Shown: positions 29,878-39,233, counted from the stretch's first letter. The stretch is 64,000 nt of DNA from Leptospira wolbachii serovar Codice str. CDC (GCF_000332515.2 NZ_AOGZ02000013.1:186001-250000), one strand, 5' to 3'. Notes: a model not told the origin generated them from the sequence alone. Numbers and translations are program-made.

Positions 29878-31044
29878 TAAAAGAACCAAAAGATCATTTA
29901 CATTGGTTCCCGTGGCACCTGTGAAAAGAAGGGAATTTGTATCTTTTAATATGGGATAAGAATTGGATCGATTAAGTTCTCTCTTTGCGTCCCAACCTTT
30001 TGCCTTCATTTCCTCCCAAGTTTCTGGTCCTACAATCCCACCGGCAGCATCGGTGGGTCCATCTGTTCCGTCCGTTCCACACGAAAGAAACATCCAATCC
30101 CTATCTTTATCTAAAGATCCTGTAAGGATGGCCATTCGAAGTGCAGTCTCTTGGTTACGTCCCCCTTTGCCATCTCCAAGAACTGGACAAACCATTTCAC
30201 CACCTAGTAAAATGGCTTGTTTTTTATCATTTTTTTTGGCTCTTATAAATTCGTTAAACATAAGTTCTGCGGTATCTTCACTAGAGTGGTCCCAAACGTC
30301 AGAAATGACTTTAACCTCGAAACCTAACATCTTTGCTTTTTTTTTCATAGCAGCTAGGGAGGCAGATAAATTCCCCATAATATAATACTCACTCCCAGGA
30401 TAACTTGGTCCTGACGCAATGATTGATGGATCGTCACCTAATACATCAGAGATCGCAAAAGTATAAACCTTCAAATTTGGATTCAAAAGTTTTAATAACT
30501 TACCTGATTTTACAGCAGAATATTTTTTCCTCTCCGCATTGATCTCATGGATGGGAAGTCCCTGTCTTAATAAAGTTTGATTTAATTGGACTACATCATT
30601 TATACTAAATCCAAGTTCTGGAATTTCGAATAAACTAGACCCTCCTCCCGATAACAAAACAACCAATTGGTGGTTTTCATCTAAACCCAAAAGATCTTGT
30701 AAAACTTCGCGAGAATATAATTCGGAATTTGTATCTGGGATAGGATGAGATGCCTCTCTACATTTCCAAACCCCCATCTGACCTTTGGATCTGATCTCTT
30801 CTGGAAGGTGATCGTATTTTGTGAGGATAAAACCTGCATCGACTGAAAAATATTCCTGAAAAGACAGTGCCATTGCATAAGCTGCTTTCCCTAGAGCAAA
30901 AACATAAGTTTTTTTATCTGGATTGTTTAGAATTTTCTTTAATTCGGAATGTTGGTTCCAAAACTCTAACGAAAGAAATTTGGGTGTTGCGGCACGAACA
31001 CCCTCAACAAAAAGAGTTTCGATGTCTTCTCTTAAACTGTTCAA
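29857..31044 (-). CDS. Glycerate 2-kinase (GckA/TtuD, MOFRL family)
   Basis: 395-aa enzyme phosphorylating D-glycerate, feeding it to glycolysis. An N-terminal DUF4147 Rossmann-like domain holds LGKAAYAMA, the glycine-rich LLSGGGSSLFEIPE and ISDVLGDDPSIIASGPSYP; the C-terminal MOFRL domain has LGGEMVCPVLGDGKGGRNQE and LSCGTDGTDGPTDAAGGIV. All family signatures are intact. Older annotation calls this family hydroxypyruvate reductase. It starts 3 bases after the upstream redox fusion gene, so the two are likely co-transcribed. Confidence 0.93.
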   Translation of the reverse strand: MNSLREDIETLFVEGVRAATPKFLSLEFWNQHSELKKILNNPDKKTYVFALGKAAYAMALSFQEYFSVDAGFILTKYDHLPEEIRSKGQMGVWKCREASHPIPDTNSELYSREVLQDLLGLDENHQLVVLLSGGGSSLFEIPELGFSINDVVQLNQTLLRQGLPIHEINAERKKYSAVKSGKLLKLLNPNLKVYTFAISDVLGDDPSIIASGPSYPGSEYYIMGNLSASLAAMKKKAKMLGFEVKVISDVWDHSSEDTAELMFNEFIRAKKNDKKQAILLGGEMVCPVLGDGKGGRNQETALRMAILTGSLDKDRDWMFLSCGTDGTDGPTDAAGGIVGPETWEEMKAKGWDAKRELNRSNSYPILKDTNSLLFTGATGTNVNDLLVLLLAERNS

Positions 31045-31047
31045 GTT

Positions 31048-33309
31048 CTATTTCCGTAACTTTGCCTGAATAGAGTCATACCGAACTCCAGAAGCAGTCA
31101 ACTGTCCAAATTCCAATACATCGGTCGGACAAAGAGACACACAAGCAGAACAACGCACACATTGTACGCTATCCATTGGAATTCCTCGGCTGGCATAACC
31201 CATAACATCAATTCCTTGATGGCAATTTTTTGTACAGATATTACAAGAGATACATTTCTTTTTATCGGAAAATATTCGGAATCGACTGAACTTAGCATAA
31301 ATATGCATTAGGGATGCCAGAGGGCAGAACATCCGACACCATATCCGTCCAGAAAACAGAAAGTAAAAACCAACACCCACTACACCTGCAAGTCCAATAT
31401 CTACAACGATATCATAAATCCATTTTACAGAATCAGCAATAGCCTCACTCATGACTAAACTTGGATCCATTAGCTTACCGTAGACTCCAACTAACTTGAG
31501 TAGCGTAAGGAGAAAAGCAACGAGCAAGATGTATTGTCCAGAGTGTTCCAATCGATAAGCCCATTTTCCGTGAGGCATCTTTTGTCTATGTTCATCACCT
31601 AATGTTTCCGCAAGGCCACCGCAAGAACAAATCCAACCACAATAAGCACCCTTTCCATACCGATAAACCAGCAAAGGAATGAATACAAAACTGAAGAGAA
31701 TTCCATAACCTAACCAGAAATTGGTGATTCCACTATCATACAAAACCCCCATACTTAAGGGCCAGGCCAAAATAAATCCGTATGCTTTCCAATACGCATC
31801 ATTCGGAAAAATCTCTGTACGGATATATCCTTCGGGGCTACCTAAGTAACCCAAATCTCCCAGAGCAGGTAAAATCAATTCAGGCAACAAAAACAAAAAT
31901 AAAACCTGTATAAAAATCAAACTAAGTGTTTGGTAAAAAATATAATCCGTTTTCCGAACTAAAATCCTTCGAACTCCAAAAACCAATATGGTTAGAGAGT
32001 ATAACATAGTATAGTGGAAGGAAGGATACTTTCCAAAAAGAGTATGACTGAAATAAGTAGCTGCCAGATACACATAAAGAAAATAAACGAAGGCTCCGAG
32101 GAGATAGGTGTTTCTTATAAAAACCCAAGGTTGAAAAGCACCGAGTCCAGCCTTGAGCTTTAAATAAACAAAAAGGGACAAAGAAAGAACCGATATACTA
32201 GCGAAGGCTGTGGCTAATGGGGAGAACCAGCCCGGTCCATAGAAAGAAGCTTTTCCGAAATAGGCAAGAACAGCGAATGAAAAAAGAGAAGAGAATCCTA
32301 CCCAATCCGAAAATGATTTTTCATTTTGGATTTTGATTCCTATTTTTTTTAAAAACGAAATTGGCGGTGTTGTTCCAATCAAAACATAAACTAAATCAGA
32401 TTTTAGTTTGATAGATGAGAGAATAGTTTTCACAAAAATATTTTGCTCAGAAATTTCAGTCACCTCTGCTTCCATAAGAAGTTTTATTTTTCCCTCCTGA
32501 ACCTTCACCTCTAAAGTTTTTCTATTTTCCTCTTTCGCCCTTGGAAACTCCTTTCCTCTATGAATCAAAACTACTTCATTCGCATAACTTGAACATGCGA
32601 TAGCGGCTTCGACGGCACTATCACCGCCACCGACGATTACAATAGACTTATCCTTGGTATCAGAAGGATCGAAGAGACGGTAAGATACAGAAGGACTCGA
32701 TTCACCTTTCACACCTAACCTTTTTGGGTCACCCGATTTTCCGATCGCAATCACTACGGAATGGGTAAGATAAGAATCCCCAGTTTCGGTTTCTACAATG
32801 TAAAGAGAACCATCATTCCGAATGGAAGAAACTCGTTTACCAGAATGTAATTCGATTGGTTCTTTTTTTAGTAACGCATTGAGATAATCTAACAAATCCT
32901 CTTTGATTGAATCTTGAATTTTAAGTTTAGATAAAGGTTCTAAGCCTTTGGGTTCAGCAAAGATTGGTTTTTGTTTTGGATAACTTTGGATGGTCTGGAA
33001 TGGTAGGTTTGCCTCGAGAACCACATATTTTTTTCCCAAACGACTGGCTTCATAGGCACAAGACAAACCAGCAGGCCCAGATCCAATAATCACTGCGTCC
33101 AAACAATTTGTCTTATTATTTCTGATGTGTTTCCAAACATTTACTCCGCTTTCGGCCGCCAATTTTAGCAGCGGAACTCCCGTTAGGTCCCCGATGATAA
33201 ATACATTCGGAAGATTCGTTTCATACGAATCTGATAGTTCTGGGTATATTTCCACAGTCCCCGTCGGGACAAATTTGGTTAACCAACGAAAATAAAAAGA
33301 TGGCCACAT
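31048..33309 (-). CDS. Flavoprotein / membrane ferredoxin fusion (TrxR-like plus NapH-like)
   Basis: 753 aa with three parts. Residues about 20-65 look like the end of a pyridine-nucleotide flavoprotein (VFIIGDLTGVPLLKLA). About 70-345 is a thioredoxin-reductase-like FAD/NAD(P) module (AVIIGSGPAGLSCAYEA, then IVIVGGGDSAVEAAIACSS), without a CxxC redox pair. The rest is membrane-embedded, with CGWICSCGGLAE and CRMFCPLASLMHIYAKF (NapH/CcoG-type) and two 4Fe-4S motifs, CISCNICTKNCHQGIDVMG and CVRCSACVSLCPTDVLEFG. It probably moves electrons between NAD(P)H or a quinol and an unknown acceptor. The order of domains is clear; the physiological role is not. Confidence 0.85.
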   Translation of the reverse strand: MWPSFYFRWLTKFVPTGTVEIYPELSDSYETNLPNVFIIGDLTGVPLLKLAAESGVNVWKHIRNNKTNCLDAVIIGSGPAGLSCAYEASRLGKKYVVLEANLPFQTIQSYPKQKPIFAEPKGLEPLSKLKIQDSIKEDLLDYLNALLKKEPIELHSGKRVSSIRNDGSLYIVETETGDSYLTHSVVIAIGKSGDPKRLGVKGESSPSVSYRLFDPSDTKDKSIVIVGGGDSAVEAAIACSSYANEVVLIHRGKEFPRAKEENRKTLEVKVQEGKIKLLMEAEVTEISEQNIFVKTILSSIKLKSDLVYVLIGTTPPISFLKKIGIKIQNEKSFSDWVGFSSLFSFAVLAYFGKASFYGPGWFSPLATAFASISVLSLSLFVYLKLKAGLGAFQPWVFIRNTYLLGAFVYFLYVYLAATYFSHTLFGKYPSFHYTMLYSLTILVFGVRRILVRKTDYIFYQTLSLIFIQVLFLFLLPELILPALGDLGYLGSPEGYIRTEIFPNDAYWKAYGFILAWPLSMGVLYDSGITNFWLGYGILFSFVFIPLLVYRYGKGAYCGWICSCGGLAETLGDEHRQKMPHGKWAYRLEHSGQYILLVAFLLTLLKLVGVYGKLMDPSLVMSEAIADSVKWIYDIVVDIGLAGVVGVGFYFLFSGRIWCRMFCPLASLMHIYAKFSRFRIFSDKKKCISCNICTKNCHQGIDVMGYASRGIPMDSVQCVRCSACVSLCPTDVLEFGQLTASGVRYDSIQAKLRK

Positions 33310-33351
33310 AGTTAAAGATTGGACTCGAACTTTAAAAAAAAAGAAATGAAT

Positions 33352-34656
33352 TTAATCTGCGAGAGGAAGTTGGATGGTGATTTTTGTACCTTCTTTCGGT
33401 TTACTGGTTACCCGAAACGAACCTCCCTGTTCCTTCAATAGTTCCATACAAACAAGAAGACCGAGACCTGTTCCTTTTTCTCCTACAGTACCAAACCCAG
33501 AAGCAAAACGTTTGCCTTCGATTATTTTTTCCAGAAGGTCTTGTGCCATACCAACCCCATGGTCTTCAAAACAAATCTTCAGAAAATGAGAAACAGGCTC
33601 TGCTTCAATCAAAACCTTTCCATTTGGATGAGAATATTTTATCGCATTTGATAAAATATTACGCAACACAGTAGCAGTCATTCGTTCATCACAGTAAATA
33701 AAATGTTCTTCAGAGATTTTTGTCTCAAAGTAGATCCCTTTTTCAGTTGCTTGCATATTGAGTATATCCAATGCATTTTTTAAGATCAAAGAAAGATTCA
33801 ATTTTTCTAGATTACATTGGGTCTTCTTCGTTTCATTCCGAACCCAATCTAGTAAATTTTCTAATACCAAATAAGTTTGGTTTGCACTTTTTTTGAGTTC
33901 GTTCAAAGCAAATATAAGTTCTTCTTTTTCAGGTAAGGAAATTGTGATATAACCCAAAAACGTACTCATAGTTCCAATCGGTCCTTTTAAATCATGAGCC
34001 AAGATAGAAAAAATTCGATCCTTATGGTCATTGATTCGAATCATTTCTTTTTGGATTCTGTTGATATTTCTTAAAAAATAAAACATAAACAAAGCAACAA
34101 AAGATAAACAAGAAACAACAGAATTGATACGGAATAGGTCTTGAACTTCTTTATGATATAAAAGTGTTCCCTTGGCGAACGAACCAGGACTACCAAAAAA
34201 CTCAAACCAAATATAGAACGCTGTGTTCATTAGAAAGACAAAAAGGATCCACCACTTTTCCTCATAAGAAAAAAGAACAAAGGGAACAATGGCAAACATT
34301 AGGAAATAATAATAGAACCCCCCGGAAGTTCCAAAACTAATAGTCGAAACAAAAAACAAGGGAACAGAAATTGTAAAAACCAATATGATTCGTGATAAAG
34401 AATATCTTTCCTTCGTATTCAAATACAAAACCAATACCAATAAAGAAATTACAATTGCATGAATCAAATTCATGAATTGGTAATGCGGAGCACCTGCAAT
34501 GACAAAAAAAACAGAATACTGAATGTTTGAGATAATTCCTAAAAAAGCAACTAGGTTTGAAAGTTGGACGCGAACAGAGGCTTCCAACCCTAGTTGTTCG
34601 GTGACTCCTAAATTGAGTAACCGACGAATTCCCAATCGGTCCAAAATCGCTTTCAT
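33352..34656 (-). CDS. Membrane histidine kinase
   Basis: 434 aa with about six TM helices (about 33-195) and no obvious periplasmic domain, then HisKA with LAHDLKGPIGTMSTFLG and HATPase with NAIKYSHPNGK, EDHGVGMAQ and GEKGTGLGLLVCMELL. Its ATG lies inside the stop codon of the SpoIIE phosphatase gene upstream (4-base overlap), so the two are translationally coupled and probably work in one pathway. No receiver or response regulator is encoded beside it. Confidence 0.9.
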   Translation of the reverse strand: MKAILDRLGIRRLLNLGVTEQLGLEASVRVQLSNLVAFLGIISNIQYSVFFVIAGAPHYQFMNLIHAIVISLLVLVLYLNTKERYSLSRIILVFTISVPLFFVSTISFGTSGGFYYYFLMFAIVPFVLFSYEEKWWILFVFLMNTAFYIWFEFFGSPGSFAKGTLLYHKEVQDLFRINSVVSCLSFVALFMFYFLRNINRIQKEMIRINDHKDRIFSILAHDLKGPIGTMSTFLGYITISLPEKEELIFALNELKKSANQTYLVLENLLDWVRNETKKTQCNLEKLNLSLILKNALDILNMQATEKGIYFETKISEEHFIYCDERMTATVLRNILSNAIKYSHPNGKVLIEAEPVSHFLKICFEDHGVGMAQDLLEKIIEGKRFASGFGTVGEKGTGLGLLVCMELLKEQGGSFRVTSKPKEGTKITIQLPLAD

Positions 34657-36539
34657 TTGATATCGATCGTAAAGTATGTTACGTCATCTGACAAACGAAA
34701 TGCGAATTTTCGAATATCACTTTTGATTTTTTCATTTAATTCGGAAATAGAAAGATCTAATCCACCGACTAACTGCTCTTTTAAGCGAGATTCTCCATAT
34801 AATTCTCGACTCTTATTTTGGCTCTCTGTGATTCCATCCGTATAAAAGAAGAAACGGTCTCCCGACTTCAAATCCCTAGAAAACGTTTCGACAAAAACAT
34901 CTTTTTTCCAACCCATGATCGGTCCTCGTCCAGGAAGAGGCGCCAAGGAATTAGAAATAACATTCATAAAATAAGGACTTGGATGACCCATAACGGAATA
35001 TTTGATTATAGATTTCTTTAAGTCAAAGTGACAAGCAACCGCAGTGATGTAATTCTTTTCAACAACAGGTAACATCTTTAGATTTAGTTCTAATAAAAAT
35101 GTAGCAGGATCCTTTTCTTTTGGAGCAATCTCTAAAAAGTTTACTTTCAACATACTTGCAATGAGAGCTGCCGCAATTCCATGCCCCAGAACATCACATA
35201 ACAAAAAACTAATGGATCCATCTTCATGAATGTAGTAATCGAAGTAATCACCTCCGATTTTTTCCATAGGCATAAAAACAGAGGCAACACTCAGTGAATT
35301 GTGTTTAAATTCCATCGGAGGTATTAATTTTGACTGTAAACCAGCTGCTATTACCAAATCATCGTGTAACAATTTAAATTGTTTGTGTAACTCCTGCGTA
35401 CGAAGAGTGACAATCATTTCCAAAGATTCGTTTAGATTTCTAAGTTCTCTTCTTGTCCTTGCACTTTGTAAAGCGATGGCAAACACACCCGCAAACAAAA
35501 AAGTCAAAATTCCATATTGTGTTAAATACGCATTTTTTCCGGTAACAACATCAGTGATGACATCAGCAATCCCAAAAAAAGTGGCAACAAGGGCACCGAG
35601 AGAAACTACAACCGCCTCGGCTGTTTTTTTATAATTTTTAGCCAATAGCTGAACTAAAATGGGGACTTTAATTGCGAGTAATATATACCAAAGATAAACT
35701 AAATAAAACCGACTATCCGGATCCATAGAAAACAACTGAATAAAACCAAGAACGGTATCTAAAAAAAATGTAATCACAGCAAGTTTTGTGATACGCCTAT
35801 CAAAAAGAGTGTGAACAAATAACATGATAAAGACGGGAAATAAAAACTGACAAAAAAATAACAATCGAACCAGAATTTCTGGATGGATCATTAAAAAATG
35901 GATTTTATTTAAAACGGGTAACCGCCAGCCAACAAAAAATACAGCCGTTCCCGCCAGATACAATCCAGATTTAGAAGATCGATTTAATGCATAACCAATT
36001 GCTTGTTGAAGAAAAATTCCAAAGAATAATGCAGCGATGAGAATTTGGTTCACATCTTCGAATATCATTTTATCTTTAATCTGATCTTGAGAGCCAAAAA
36101 TGGGAACAGAGCGAAACAAACCACACCTAAACTGTGTTTCACGGCATTCTATATCCACAACCAATTCATTTTCGCCTTGTTTTAAAAGAGAAATGGGAAT
36201 TTCATAATAACGGACTTTATGCCAATAAGGATAATATTCAGGAGTAAAACTTCCGGTGGAACCTATGGCAGATCCATTCCAAAAAGTTTGATCAGCGGAA
36301 TGGACCCGATCCATATAAATGGCCTGCGAGTTTTCAGGAAGAATGGGCACAGTAATTTTCAATCGATACTTCCCGCGAATAGGAACTCTGTATCCTTGAT
36401 CAACCAAAGGAACTCCAACCAAAATTGGCTTGGATTCTGGTTCTCCCTCTTGTTGGAATGTCCAACCCGATTCCAATGATACAACCTCTGCATTCAGTGA
36501 AACAAAAGATAAGAATGCGAATAACAAAAAGAATTTCAT
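34653..36539 (-). CDS. SpoIIE-type phosphatase with 7TM sensor
   Basis: 628 aa from ATG 36539, which starts a clean signal peptide (FFLLFAFLSFVSLNA). A periplasmic beta-sandwich domain (about 20-150) resembles the DISM extracellular or sugar-binding folds; seven TM helices follow (about 175-385), then a coiled coil and a PP2C/SpoIIE domain with GGDYFDYYI, LLCDVLGHGIAAALIASML, MGHPSPYFMNV and FFYTDGITESQN. It is a likely Ser/Thr phosphatase for a partner-switching protein. The frame is open to 36788 but the added 83 residues look non-coding. It is coupled to the histidine kinase downstream. Confidence 0.88.
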   Translation of the reverse strand: MKFFLLFAFLSFVSLNAEVVSLESGWTFQQEGEPESKPILVGVPLVDQGYRVPIRGKYRLKITVPILPENSQAIYMDRVHSADQTFWNGSAIGSTGSFTPEYYPYWHKVRYYEIPISLLKQGENELVVDIECRETQFRCGLFRSVPIFGSQDQIKDKMIFEDVNQILIAALFFGIFLQQAIGYALNRSSKSGLYLAGTAVFFVGWRLPVLNKIHFLMIHPEILVRLLFFCQFLFPVFIMLFVHTLFDRRITKLAVITFFLDTVLGFIQLFSMDPDSRFYLVYLWYILLAIKVPILVQLLAKNYKKTAEAVVVSLGALVATFFGIADVITDVVTGKNAYLTQYGILTFLFAGVFAIALQSARTRRELRNLNESLEMIVTLRTQELHKQFKLLHDDLVIAAGLQSKLIPPMEFKHNSLSVASVFMPMEKIGGDYFDYYIHEDGSISFLLCDVLGHGIAAALIASMLKVNFLEIAPKEKDPATFLLELNLKMLPVVEKNYITAVACHFDLKKSIIKYSVMGHPSPYFMNVISNSLAPLPGRGPIMGWKKDVFVETFSRDLKSGDRFFFYTDGITESQNKSRELYGESRLKEQLVGGLDLSISELNEKIKSDIRKFAFRLSDDVTYFTIDIK

Positions 36540-36763
36540 CGACAAGTCCAAAGTAAGACCAAACTCCGCTGGAGAAGAAAGAACAAATTTAGATGTTTCA
36601 TAGATTCTCCGGAGAACACCGGAAGGATTGAATAGAGATCTAACGGAACTGCAAGAATTTTTTAAAGGTGGTCGTCGTTCAAAGACCCGGCAAGGGCCGG
36701 AGAATAGGAAAACGCAAGGTAGAAAGAATGGAATTTCCCTTAGCATTCCGTAGAAATGATTTT

Positions 36764-36778
36764 TTAGATTGAGTCTAA
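36764..36778. promoter_or_regulatory. Possible Fur/PerR-type box
   Basis: TTAGA-TTGAG-TCTAA, a 15-bp inverted repeat, 40 bases before the perR-like start and just before a TTGACA (36783-36788). It is AT-rich and of PerR-box size, but does not match TTATAATNATTATAA closely. Confidence 0.35.
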
Positions 36779-36818
36779 TTATTGACAAAAAAACACAGAC
36801 AGAGAAGGTGAAACTGAA

Positions 36819-37247
36819 ATGGATTTAAGTTACCAAAAAACCAAGGAACTACTCGAATCTCATGGGATCCGACCCACTTCACAAAGATTGGAAATGGCAC
36901 ACTTGCTTTTGGAACGCCACCAACACCTTTTTGCGGAAGAAGTGTTCCATTTGGTCAATTCCCACTTCCCCCATGCATCGCGGGCGACCATTTTCAATAA
37001 CCTCAAACTCTTTGCTGAAAAAGGAATGCTCGGGACTTTAGAATTAAAAAATGGAGTGACTCATTTTGATTCGAACATCGGGCCCCACCACCATGCTCTC
37101 AATGAAGAAACCGGTGAGATTACAGATGTGGAAATGGACGAAGAGCTTGAGGCAAAAGTTCTAGAGGAACTAAAAGAAAGTTATTTAAAAAAGACAGGTA
37201 AAAAACTAAACAATGTTAAACTTGTCATTACACTTAGAGGGAAATAA
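36819..37247 (+). CDS. Fur-family regulator, PerR-like
   Basis: 142-aa metal-dependent repressor. The winged helix (RPTSQRLEMAHLLL, FPHASRATIFNNLKLFAEKGML) and the regulatory His/Asp site (FDSNIGPHHHALNEETGEI) are intact, so it should bind Fe2+ or Mn2+ and respond to peroxide. Both CxxC motifs that hold structural zinc in most Fur/PerR proteins are absent; this is also the case in leptospiral PerR. AAGGTG lies 8 bases before the ATG. It is monocistronic, ending in a hairpin at 37234-37258. Confidence 0.88.
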   Translation: MDLSYQKTKELLESHGIRPTSQRLEMAHLLLERHQHLFAEEVFHLVNSHFPHASRATIFNNLKLFAEKGMLGTLELKNGVTHFDSNIGPHHHALNEETGEITDVEMDEELEAKVLEELKESYLKKTGKKLNNVKLVITLRGK

Positions 37248-37258
37248 ATTCCCTCTAA
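37234..37258 (+). terminator. Terminator hairpin of the perR-like gene
   Basis: TTAGAGGGAA and TTCCCTCTAA form a perfect 10-bp stem with a 5-base loop spanning the stop codon; ATTTCTAATCTTGTTT follows, a weak T-rich tail. Confidence 0.55.
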
Positions 37259-37306
37259 ATTTCTAATCTTGTTTAGAGATACAGATACAAAGTAAAATCT
37301 TATCCG

Positions 37307-37678
37307 TTATTTTTTTATTTTATCTTTATACTTGATAGCAATTGCGGAAGCATTCCAGATCACTCGATTCCAAACTATAAGTAAGATACTCTTTTGACGT
37401 AATTCAAAACGGTAGTTGATAATATCATCTCCCCCTTTTTCTCGTGTTTGTTTTAATAGTTCGCTATAACCTGTTTCTCCTGTTACTACAACTAAAAACC
37501 AAGATACAAATTCCCCTTGGGTTTCTACCGGTCCAAGGATTTGGTAATCCTCAGATGTCATCACATACTGTGTCATATTAGCAGCAAGTCCTGGAGTTCG
37601 GAGTTCTGTATAAATACAATTACCGAAAACGATTCCAGCTAACATCAACACGACAGTTCGAATGAAAATTTTTTTCAT
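37307..37678 (-). CDS. Small lipoprotein, TRL-like
   Basis: 123-124 aa with a signal peptide and a lipobox-like GIVFGNC. The pattern GETGYSELLKQTREKGGDDI followed by INYRFELRQ resembles TRL-like/DUF4156-type small lipoproteins, a family without a known function. ATG 37678 follows GGGGGAAG; a GTG directly before it (37681) is in the same frame and could also be used. It is divergent from the PanE-like gene, about 100 bases away. Confidence 0.7.
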   Translation of the reverse strand: MKKIFIRTVVLMLAGIVFGNCIYTELRTPGLAANMTQYVMTSEDYQILGPVETQGEFVSWFLVVVTGETGYSELLKQTREKGGDDIINYRFELRQKSILLIVWNRVIWNASAIAIKYKDKIKK

Positions 37679-37781
37679 CACTTCCCCCTATGGTTACAAC
37701 CAAGTTTTTATACCGAAACAAACCAAGGTCAAGAAAAAAGAGGAGATTTTTAGAAAACAGCTGATTAAACTTTCCAGAGAT

Positions 37782-38771
37782 ATGCCAACATCCTATCCAT
37801 CCATTGCCATTAGTGGAATTGGTTCCGTAACAGTAACCATCATTCACGCACTTCACAAAAATGCGATTCCCTTCCAAATCCTATGCCGTAATGAGAGCCG
37901 ATACCAATCTTTAAAAGCAGATCCCATCCGTTTTCAAGGACCGAATGGAAAAGCAGTTAATATTGATCTAACAAACCATCTAACAATGATTCAAGAAAAC
38001 AAAGAGACATTTGATTATATTTTCATTGGATGTAAAAATCAAAATCTTACCGAATACTTAGATGAGACAAAATCCTTACTTAAACCAAACGGAAAATGGA
38101 TTTTGATACAAAACGGAATTCCCGAACAAAATTTAGGATCATACAAAAACAAAATCCTAGGCGGAGTTGTAGGATGGAATACACAAACACTGCCCAACAA
38201 AACCTATTACCAGTCCAATGTCGGTAGCCTAATCCTTGGTGAATCTTCTGGAACCAAACCGGATCCAATATGGAACCAACTCCTACCACCCTACATCCCA
38301 CTGGTATTGACTGACCAATTAAACGCGTACCGATGGCACAAATTGGCAATCAATTCGATTATCAACGGATTGGCGGCTTCCAAACAATTGAGTTTAGGAG
38401 AATTATTTCTTAATAGAGATTATAGAAATGAAGCCTTAGAAACGTTAACAGAGATTAAATTAGTAATGAACCAACTGAACATTATAGAACAAGTGGTCCC
38501 CGGATCCTTTCCAATTCAAAAATTAGGTGGAGGTGTGGGTGCTCTGCCTACTTGGATCCGTCACCTAATTCTTATTTTTCTCGGTTTGAAATACTTTCGC
38601 ATCCGAACTTCCATGGTTCAAGACTTAGATCATGGAAGAAAGACAGAAATTAAATATATCAATGGGGAAGTAGTCAAAATTGCCAATGGCCTAGGAATTC
38701 CTGTACCAAGAAATCATTGGATTGTTTTTAAGATAACAAAGTTAGAAGAGAACCAAGAAATCAAAAAGTAA
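37782..38771 (+). CDS. 2-dehydropantoate 2-reductase-like protein (ApbA/PanE family)
   Basis: 329 aa from ATG 37782. A Rossmann NADP-binding start (ISGIGSVTVTIIHALHK; the usual GxGxxG is GIGSVT) is followed by FIGCKNQNLTEYLD, GGVVGWNTQ and a C-terminal helical domain with KLAINSIINGLAA and the catalytic-type Lys, then TEIKYINGEVVKIA near the end. The family reduces ketopantoate in CoA synthesis, but many paralogues act on other 2-oxo acids, so panE is not assigned. The frame is open from 37662, overlapping the divergent lipoprotein; the shorter start removes the overlap. Confidence 0.85.
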   Translation: MPTSYPSIAISGIGSVTVTIIHALHKNAIPFQILCRNESRYQSLKADPIRFQGPNGKAVNIDLTNHLTMIQENKETFDYIFIGCKNQNLTEYLDETKSLLKPNGKWILIQNGIPEQNLGSYKNKILGGVVGWNTQTLPNKTYYQSNVGSLILGESSGTKPDPIWNQLLPPYIPLVLTDQLNAYRWHKLAINSIINGLAASKQLSLGELFLNRDYRNEALETLTEIKLVMNQLNIIEQVVPGSFPIQKLGGGVGALPTWIRHLILIFLGLKYFRIRTSMVQDLDHGRKTEIKYINGEVVKIANGLGIPVPRNHWIVFKITKLEENQEIKK

Positions 38772-38779
38772 AGTTCTAC

Positions 38780-39094
38780 CTACTTACCTAAACGTAATAG
38801 TTCTGAGATGGAATGGTTTGCTTCTAAAGTATGACGCAATTTTTGTTCCGTTTGGATGATGTATTGGTTTCGACGTCCATCTTTACTTTTTTCCAAAATT
38901 TGAGCATCAACCAAATCTTTGACAATGGCCTGAACCGCCCTTTCCGTTATGCCGACTAACAATGCGACATCTTTCAATCTCATATCTGGATCTTTACTCA
39001 AACAAATCAAAACGTGAGCATGGTTTGAAAGAAAGGTCCACTGGCTTCCTCTTTTCGTGTTATCTTGCAATTTTCTTTTTAGCTCTTTTGTCAT
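38780..39094 (-). CDS. Winged-helix (MarR/ArsR-like) regulator
   Basis: 104 aa, single winged-helix domain: WTFLSNHAHVLICLSKDP, LKDVALLVGITERAVQAIV (recognition helix) and a wing with SKDGRRNQYII. This resembles a small family of stand-alone regulators beginning with W-T-F-L-x-N-H-A-H. The effector is unknown. A long inverted repeat begins 15 bases before the ATG. The stop is 8 bases from the convergent PanE-like gene. Confidence 0.82.
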   Translation of the reverse strand: MTKELKRKLQDNTKRGSQWTFLSNHAHVLICLSKDPDMRLKDVALLVGITERAVQAIVKDLVDAQILEKSKDGRRNQYIIQTEQKLRHTLEANHSISELLRLGK

Positions 39095-39108
39095 TCTTTG
39101 TGTGTAAA

Positions 39109-39153
39109 ATAGATAAGAAATTTTGATTTTATTAGAATCAACTTCTTATCTAT
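39109..39153. promoter_or_regulatory. Long inverted repeat, candidate operator
   Basis: Perfect outer arms ATAGATAAGAA (39109-39119) and TTCTTATCTAT (39143-39153) and inner arms TTGATT / AATCAA around a 7-base loop. It lies just upstream of the winged-helix regulator; likely autoregulatory, possibly two overlapping dimer sites. Confidence 0.6.
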
Positions 39154-39233
39154 AAATCTAATTCTATGAGTTCACTATCTCTAGAGCAAAAAAAATGTAA
39201 ACGAAGAAACCTTTGAGACTTAACTCACAGGGG

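Noticed and set aside
36540..36788. 83-codon extension of the second SpoIIE phosphatase
   Set aside because: It precedes a perfect signal peptide at 36539 and has no domain character.
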